From NCBI GenBank assembly GCA_903927615.1, contig CAIYNU010000041.1:1-64000 (forward strand): 64,000 nucleotides of DNA. The letters run 5' to 3'. Below are positions 58,931 through 64,000 of this stretch, in pieces (within the stretch, counting starts at the first letter, position 1; each line of letters begins with the position of its first letter). The translations under genes and the position numbers were made by a program. The notes below the pieces were generated by a model that was given only the letters and a program-made list of their open reading frames with translations, was not told the origin of the DNA and made no database searches. Source of the stretch: an uncultured Rhodospirillales bacterium (GTDB lineage: Bacteria; Pseudomonadota; Alphaproteobacteria; Azospirillales; Azospirillaceae).

Positions 58931-59879
58931 CGCCACGGTTTGAACCCTCCCCCACCAGCCAATCCAACGAAATGGCCAGCCCGCTGGCCCGGCCCCGATT
59001 CTGTTCGACCATCTGCGCCAGCCGGGCGGTATCGACGCCAAGCCCCCGGGACGCCGAGCGGTCGCTGTTGTCCACCTCGTTGATGATCACCGTCACCGGA
59101 TGGCAGGCGGCCGAAGTCTCCCCCAGCTCCGGGAACCGGCGATGGGCGCGGACATACTCGTATAATCGTAAATCCTGCTGGTTGCGGGCCTCGATCTCGG
59201 CCCGCCAGGGCGTCGCGTCAAGCTGATAGGCCGGCGTGGTGGTGTTGACCCGATCCATCAGAATATTGGGCAGCCGGTAATAGCTGAGATACAACCGGAT
59301 CAGCCGCGAGACGTCCTGGTGGGTGCCAAAGGCATGAAACGCCCGGTCCAGCGTCTCGATGGCCTGTTCATAAAGACCGGGCGGCGCCGGCTGGTCGAAC
59401 CGGCTCAAGCCGCCGAGTTGCTTGACGCTGCGGTTGGTATTGATCTCGTCGCGCAGCATCGCTTCGAAACCGGCACCGGAGACCGGCCGCCGGTGTCGCA
59501 TACTATTGTAGGTATAATCGGACCGCACCCGTCCAAGCGGATCCCGAACGATGGTGGTCAACAGAAACGACTGACGGAAGCGATGATGCAGGCCATAGCT
59601 GGCGTGAGACGCCAGCGCCGCATAGGCCGCCTGATAATCGCGACGGTGCGGCGGCGGTTCGTCAAAGCGATCGATCCGGGTATCCGGACCCAGGGCGCCC
59701 ATCCGGTCGGCCCGCTTGTTGGCGAAATTGATGGCGGCGCTGAGCGCGACGAAGAAGCTGAGGCCGCCGGTCTTGGGCACATGATAGAAGAACAGGGGCC
59801 GATAGGGCGGGTCCGGCCGGTCGATCCGGCTTTCGACGCAGAGGGTGCGGTTCGGATCGCTGAACAGGGCTTCGAGCAT
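58923..59879 (-). CDS. Sulfotransferase family 2-like protein
   Basis: The 318-residue protein has the PAPS-binding LFFYHVPKTGGLSFF and the 3' phosphate motif IVRDPLGRVRSDYTY. It likely sulfates a carbohydrate. The ATG at 59879 is used because conserved sequence begins soon after; it has no clear ribosome site. Confidence 0.75.
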   Translation of the reverse strand: MLEALFSDPNRTLCVESRIDRPDPPYRPLFFYHVPKTGGLSFFVALSAAINFANKRADRMGALGPDTRIDRFDEPPPHRRDYQAAYAALASHASYGLHHRFRQSFLLTTIVRDPLGRVRSDYTYNSMRHRRPVSGAGFEAMLRDEINTNRSVKQLGGLSRFDQPAPPGLYEQAIETLDRAFHAFGTHQDVSRLIRLYLSYYRLPNILMDRVNTTTPAYQLDATPWRAEIEARNQQDLRLYEYVRAHRRFPELGETSAACHPVTVIINEVDNSDRSASRGLGVDTARLAQMVEQNRGRASGLAISLDWLVGEGSNRGDE

Positions 59880-59963
59880 GGCGTGATGACACCGGCACAC
59901 AGAACGATGGACACAACCAAGGGGGATGGCTTTACCGCCCCTTGACCCCTGACGGGATGGGTT

Positions 59964-59982
59964 CCAAGGGGTCACCCCTTGG
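59964..59982. repeat. GC hairpin, second copy of the 36.2-kb element
   Basis: CCAAGGGG-TCA-CCCCTTGG. About 36 bases up to this hairpin match 36199-36233 with three or so differences. Confidence 0.75.
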
Positions 59983-59992
59983 CCGCCGGGGG

Positions 59993-61105
59993 CTAGCCAC
60001 CACACCCCCGCACCGGGGCGCCGACCACCCGTCCCAACACCCGCAAGCCCTGCCCCAGCCAGCCCCCCGGCGGGTCCACCGCCTCGACCACCCCCAGGTC
60101 GCCGGTCACCAGCGCGTGGCCGGGATAGCTCCTCGGCACCAGGCTGAGCACCTCGATCACCCCGACCTGCCCCGGCGGCAACGGCTGCCAGGTCCTGGGG
60201 TCGCGGATGATCACATCGGCAAAGCCGGGCGGATGAAGCAGGCCGTCGCAGCCTTCCAGAAACACCGTGCCGATTTGCTCGGCCATGCCATAGAAATCGT
60301 GAATGCGCGTCAGGTTGCACGAGCGGGCCAGGCCGGCCCGAAACACCGCCGGCGCCACCGCCTGATCGGTCAGCCGTTTCCAGCCGCCGCCATGGATCAG
60401 GATGCCCCGGCCGAGATCGAGGGTCGCGCCCCGGGCCTCCAAGGCCTGGTGGAGCCGGCCCCACACCACCGCGGTGGTGCCGTAGATCAGAAACGGCCGG
60501 TCGCCGTAACGCGCCAGAAAGTCGGTCACGATCGGATGGTCAAGCCCCTCCCCGGCCTCAAGGGCAAAGACCGGATGGTGCCCGAGCTTCATCACCCCCA
60601 AAATCCCGGCCGCCCGGGCACTGGTGGCCCCGGCGCCGCTCAGGGTCTCCCGGCTGTCGATGATCAGCATCGGCAACCGCACCGGCCCCAACACCTCCCG
60701 CAGCACCAGGGCCAGCGCCCGGGCCTGAAGCCGCACCGCCGCTTCGTCCAGGGCCACCCGGCTCACCGCCGGCCCCGAAGTGCCGCTGGACCGGACCCAA
60801 CTGCGAACCGCCGTCTGCGGCACCGAAACCAGCCGGTGACCGTGGCTGCGAAACAGGTCCACCGGCAAAAACGGAAGGCCGGCCAGGCTGGTCGCCCGGG
60901 ACCAGTCCGGCCAGGCCAGCGCCAGCAGCCGTCGATAGTCGGGACAGGCCGCCGCGTGATGGGCGGTCAGCGCCAGCAACGCCGGCAACAGAACCCGTTC
61001 CTTGTCGGCCTGGCTGCGGCTAAACGGTGATTCCCCCAACCAATCCTCGGCCAAAGGCGGCGCCCGGGTTTCCGAACCGCCGGTGGCGCCCGGGGCCGCG
61101 ATCAT
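59993..61105 (-). CDS. LuxE-like acyl-protein synthetase
   Basis: The 370-residue protein has the adenylating motif SSGTSGP, FLIYGTTAVVWGRLHQ, HGGGWKRL and FYGMAEQIG, typical of LuxE/acyl-protein synthetases, which activate a fatty acid and transfer it to a carrier or reductase. No luciferase or LuxC gene is in the window. Its ATG overlaps the upstream stop (ATGA). Confidence 0.82.
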   Translation of the reverse strand: MIAAPGATGGSETRAPPLAEDWLGESPFSRSQADKERVLLPALLALTAHHAAACPDYRRLLALAWPDWSRATSLAGLPFLPVDLFRSHGHRLVSVPQTAVRSWVRSSGTSGPAVSRVALDEAAVRLQARALALVLREVLGPVRLPMLIIDSRETLSGAGATSARAAGILGVMKLGHHPVFALEAGEGLDHPIVTDFLARYGDRPFLIYGTTAVVWGRLHQALEARGATLDLGRGILIHGGGWKRLTDQAVAPAVFRAGLARSCNLTRIHDFYGMAEQIGTVFLEGCDGLLHPPGFADVIIRDPRTWQPLPPGQVGVIEVLSLVPRSYPGHALVTGDLGVVEAVDPPGGWLGQGLRVLGRVVGAPVRGCGG

Positions 61106-62550
61106 CCGGACACCCCCCGACGATCGATCTTGCCATTCGGTAACCGAGGAAAATCCGCCACCACCCGACACACCAGCGCCCCCGGATGCAGCCCGGTGGC
61201 GGTGGCCACCGCCGCCCGCACCCGTCGCAACATCTCGGGATCGCCTTCGGTGGTCACCAGGACCAGCCGCTCGCCCTCTTGCACCGCCACCACCGGCGCC
61301 AGGGACTCGGCGGCGGCTTCCACATCGGCCAGATCCAGGCGCAACCCCAGCACTTTGGCGAAGGGACGCCGGCGCCCGGTCAGCACCAGGGTGCCATCGG
61401 CCGCCAGCCGGCCCAGGTCACCGGTGGCCAGCCGACCCCCGAGCCGATCGCCGGCCGCCAGGTCGACGCGACCGGAGGCATAGCCCATCATCACGTTGGG
61501 GCCGTAATAGATCACCTCGCCCACCACCCCGGGCTCGGTGGTTGGGCCGGCCTCGGTCAGAATTTCCAGCCGGCCGCCCGGCAAGGCCGGGCCGACCGCA
61601 TCCGGACGGGTCGCCGCCTCGCCCGCGGGCAGCGTGGTGATGCGCGGCGCGGCCTCGGTCTGACCGTACATGACATGGAAACGGCCGCCCTGGTGCCGGC
61701 ACATTTCCGCCGCGCGCCGGACCCGATCGGGCGCCAGCCGACCGCCGGCCTGGGTAAACAGCCGCAGGGTCGGAACCTTCAGCCGGGCCAGATCCAGGCG
61801 CAACAGGCTTTCCCAGTGGAACGGCACACCGGCCAGCGCCGTCACGCCGGTGGTTCGGGCCAGCCGCCACAGCTCCTCGTCCAGGAAATCCCGGGCCGTG
61901 ATCACCACGCTGCCGCCGGCCGCCAGGTGACTATGGAGCACCGACAGGCCGTAGGAGTACCACAAGGGCAGGTGGGCCAGCGCCCGGTCCCCGGGGCCAA
62001 GGCCCAGGACCTGGATGATCGCCGCGGTGTTGGCGGCCATCGCCGCCCCCGACAGGGCGGCAAAGCGGGGATTCCCGGTGCTGCCCGAGGTGGCCAGCAG
62101 CAACGCCAGTTCGGGATGGATCGGGCCCGGGACCGGCAGAGTTGCCGGCCGCCGCCACAGCGCCAACCCCGCCACCGGCGACGGCGCCGCCACCAGATCG
62201 GGAACCGGCGGGCGCGAGACCGCGGCCGGGGTCAGCACCAGTTCGGGCTCGAAGCGCCGGGCCAGTTCCGCCAGGCGTTCGAAGTCCAGGCCGGGATCGA
62301 GCGGGCAGACCGCATGGCCTGCCGCCAGCGCCGCCAGATAGCCCACCACCGCCGAAACGCTGTTGGGGGCCAACAGCCAGACCAGGGATTTGGGCGAGCG
62401 CGGAAACGGCGCCCGGGCGATGGTTTGGCGCAGGTCGGCGTGGGTGAGGGTGACGGACTCATCAAGCAGGGCCGGGGCCTCGGGCAACCCGGCCCCGGGC
62501 TCCAGTGGGCTCCAGGGGCCAGGCCCCGGGCTGCCGGCGGCCCTGTTCAT
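61102..62550 (-). CDS. AMP-dependent acyl ligase
   Basis: The 482-residue enzyme has ALLLATSGSTGNPRFAALS (P-loop), HVMYGQTEAAPRI, ATGDLGRL and the catalytic Lys in PRLPNGKIDR. It activates an acid as an acyl-adenylate, probably for the ACP encoded just upstream in the operon. It overlaps both neighbours by ATGA. Confidence 0.87.
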   Translation of the reverse strand: MNRAAGSPGPGPWSPLEPGAGLPEAPALLDESVTLTHADLRQTIARAPFPRSPKSLVWLLAPNSVSAVVGYLAALAAGHAVCPLDPGLDFERLAELARRFEPELVLTPAAVSRPPVPDLVAAPSPVAGLALWRRPATLPVPGPIHPELALLLATSGSTGNPRFAALSGAAMAANTAAIIQVLGLGPGDRALAHLPLWYSYGLSVLHSHLAAGGSVVITARDFLDEELWRLARTTGVTALAGVPFHWESLLRLDLARLKVPTLRLFTQAGGRLAPDRVRRAAEMCRHQGGRFHVMYGQTEAAPRITTLPAGEAATRPDAVGPALPGGRLEILTEAGPTTEPGVVGEVIYYGPNVMMGYASGRVDLAAGDRLGGRLATGDLGRLAADGTLVLTGRRRPFAKVLGLRLDLADVEAAAESLAPVVAVQEGERLVLVTTEGDPEMLRRVRAAVATATGLHPGALVCRVVADFPRLPNGKIDRRGVSG

Positions 62551-63377
62551 AGGATCATTCCGCCATCCACCCCCAGCACCTGCCCGGTCACATAGGCCGC
62601 CTGGTCCGAGACCAGAAACAGGATGGCCTCGGCCACCTCGCAGGCCTGCCCGGCCCGGCCCAACGGAATCGCCGCCCGACGCTGGGCATCGGTGCCGGCG
62701 TCCAGATGACGGATCATATCGGTTTCGATGTAACCGGGCGCCACCGCGTTGACCCGAATGCGATCGGGCCCCAGTTCCTTGGCCGCCGACAGCACCAGCC
62801 CGATCAAACCGGCCTTGGACGCGGCATAGACCGCCTGCCCGGCATTGCCCCGGACGCCGACGATGGACGACACCAGCACCATGGCGCCGCCCTGCCCGCG
62901 CCGCATCAGCCGGGCCGCCAGTTGGACGTTGCGGATTCCGGCATGAAGGTTGACCTGCATCACCCGTTCCAGGCTGTCGTCGGCGATCATGCCGAGACGG
63001 GCGTCCTCGAGAAGGCCGGCATTGTTAACCAGGATATCGAGACGGCCAAAGGTTGCGTGGACAGCCCGGTACAGGCCGGCAATCTCGGCCGGACGCGCCA
63101 TGTCGGCCATCAGCGCCAGGCAGCGCACCCCGGTTTCGGCCTCCAGCGCCGCGGCCCGGGCCGCCAGGCCTTCGGGGTCGGTATGGCCGTTCAGCACCAC
63201 CCGGGCACCGGCCAGCGCCAGCCGTCGGGCCGTGGCCCAACCGATGCCGCGCCCCGCCCCGGTGACCAGGGCCACCCGCCCGTCCAGAGCCCAAGGCCCG
63301 GACGCCCGGTGGTCAGACGATGGCGGCAAGGTGGCGGTCAACGGTGCGCTCCGCGTCTTCGAAGCAGGCCATGGCAA
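62547..63377 (-). CDS. Short-chain dehydrogenase, FabG-like
   Basis: The enzyme has TGAGRGIGWATA, ILVNNAGLLED, the Ser-Tyr-Lys triad (VSSIVGVRGNAGQAVYAASKAG) and the C-terminal GQVLGVDGGMIL. It probably reduces a 3-oxoacyl-ACP. The only ATG (63377) lies inside the ACP gene; TTG starts at 63341 or 63329 are closer to the conserved sequence, so the true N-terminus is uncertain. Confidence 0.85.
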   Translation of the reverse strand: MPWPASKTRSAPLTATLPPSSDHRASGPWALDGRVALVTGAGRGIGWATARRLALAGARVVLNGHTDPEGLAARAAALEAETGVRCLALMADMARPAEIAGLYRAVHATFGRLDILVNNAGLLEDARLGMIADDSLERVMQVNLHAGIRNVQLAARLMRRGQGGAMVLVSSIVGVRGNAGQAVYAASKAGLIGLVLSAAKELGPDRIRVNAVAPGYIETDMIRHLDAGTDAQRRAAIPLGRAGQACEVAEAILFLVSDQAAYVTGQVLGVDGGMIL

Positions 63378-63555
63378 TGATCTCGTCGGTTTCGAGCATC
63401 AGATCGAACTCGGCTTCGATCGCCGCCACCAACTGCATGTGCCCGACCGAATTCCAGGCCGGGAGGTCACGATACCGGAGCCCCGTCACCGGACTCTCGG
63501 GGGCGAGGTCGAGGGTCTCCCGGAAGACCCGAATCAGGCGATGGTGGATGGACAT
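63313..63555 (-). CDS. Acyl carrier protein
   Basis: The 80-residue protein has an ACP fold with WNSVGHMQLVAAIEAEF, where the Ser in NSVGH is the phosphopantetheine site (usual DSL). It overlaps the SDR and aminotransferase genes and should carry the acyl group made by the ligase. Confidence 0.82.
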   Translation of the reverse strand: MSIHHRLIRVFRETLDLAPESPVTGLRYRDLPAWNSVGHMQLVAAIEAEFDLMLETDEIIAMACFEDAERTVDRHLAAIV

Positions 63556-64000
63556 GGGCTTTGGCTTAACCCCCGGCGGCTGGACATGTCAAGGTTGCCA
63601 TCGGCCCCGGACTCCAGGGCACGAGCGATGGCCCGGGCGACCCGAACCACGGCGCCCGCCGCCAGGTCGGGGAAGCAGGGCAGGCCAAGGGTACTGGCGG
63701 CCAGGCGGTCGGTCACCGGGAGCGGCGTTCGCGGACAGTCGGCAAAAGCCGGCTGGCGATGGACGCCGCTGCCCCACCACGGGCGGGTGTCAATGGCCAC
63801 CGCCGCCAGCGCCCGGGCCAGGGCATCGGCCACGGGGCGGTCGAGCCGGAGAATGGTGGTGGACGTGACCCAGCGGTCGCCATACCCCTCGGGCAACGCC
63901 ACCCCCTCCACATCGGTCAACGCCCGGCGATAGTTGAGCGCCACCAGTTGGAAGGCGCGACGCACCTGCGGCCATTCGTCGAGGGCGGCGTGGCCGACCG
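63534..64000 (-). CDS. DegT/DnrJ/EryC1-type aminotransferase, 3' part (cut by window edge)
   Basis: The visible 155 residues are the C-terminal part of a sugar aminotransferase: HAALDEWPQVRRAFQLVALNY, then IDTRPWWGSGVHRQPAFADCP and ASTLGLPCFPDL. The catalytic Lys lies beyond the window. Such enzymes put an amino group on an NDP-keto-sugar, which the downstream acyl genes could then acylate. The last 20 residues diverge from the family and overlap the ACP start. Confidence 0.8.
   Translation of the reverse strand, partial: VGHAALDEWPQVRRAFQLVALNYRRALTDVEGVALPEGYGDRWVTSTTILRLDRPVADALARALAAVAIDTRPWWGSGVHRQPAFADCPRTPLPVTDRLAASTLGLPCFPDLAAGAVVRVARAIARALESGADGNLDMSSRRGLSQSPCPSTIA

Overview
The window reads as a chromosomal segment of a GC-rich alphaproteobacterium, most likely a member of the Rhodospirillales (Magnetospirillum/Phaeospirillum-like). 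The main evidence is the permuted two-piece tmRNA gene at about 5165-5421, whose tag ORF encodes ANDNIVAPAEVRLAA. Supporting evidence is an alphaproteobacterial-type RecA, the many TPR-enzyme fusions, bacteriohemerythrins and DUF2076. The genus is inferred, not shown.

Layout. 1-6.9 kb: the start of gmhA (minus), recA with a candidate SOS promoter, a TPR-methyltransferase coupled to a ureohydrolase, a heptad-repeat coiled-coil protein, tmRNA, then a GST / hydrogenase-protease pair (minus). 7.2-8.4 kb: two tandem DUF4279 genes, the second carrying an in-frame copy of an intergenic palindromic repeat. 8.5-10.6 kb: an E1 alpha/beta dehydrogenase pair with no E2 or E3. 10.8-22.0 kb: a type VI secretion (T6SS) sub-cluster, tssF-tssG-[three putative cargo genes]-clpV-vgrG-ywqK-like. 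The cargo genes are a DUF4157 protein with a possible papain-like C-terminus and two proteins with proline-rich N-termini, a VAQRKPVP motif and unrelated, AT-richer C-termini. This island is the best candidate for an under-described system.

22-46 kb: a long surface-glycan region. It holds a NeuB-type synthase, two HddA-like GHMP kinases, an HddC-like nucleotidyltransferase, epimerase, HAD phosphatase, 2-hydroxyacid dehydrogenase, glycosyltransferases, asparagine-synthase-like amidotransferase, methyltransferase, Gfo/Idh oxidoreductase and three TPR-glycosyl/sulfotransferase fusions. It is interrupted by a decayed IS607 element and a RoxA-like dihaem lipoprotein. GmhA at the left edge together with HddA and HddC suggests a GDP-heptose branch; NeuB, and NeuD at the right, suggest a nonulosonic acid branch.

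47-55.4 kb: a small membrane protein and a DUF6880 protein (minus), then a tightly coupled plus-strand operon: membrane sensor, HAMP-MFS fusion, orphan ABC-type binding protein, alpha/beta hydrolase and histidine-phosphatase-like protein. 55.5-58.2 kb: a minus-strand His/Cys-rich exported peptide, DUF2076, a small exported protein with a strong terminator, and a second hemerythrin. 58.2-64 kb (minus): an overlapping operon of DegT aminotransferase, acyl carrier protein, SDR reductase, AMP-dependent acyl ligase, LuxE-like acyl-protein synthetase, sulfotransferase and NeuD-like acetyltransferase, probably acylating an amino sugar for a glycan.

No CRISPR array, rRNA or tRNA gene was seen. Long antisense ORFs are abundant because of the high GC content and were left out.
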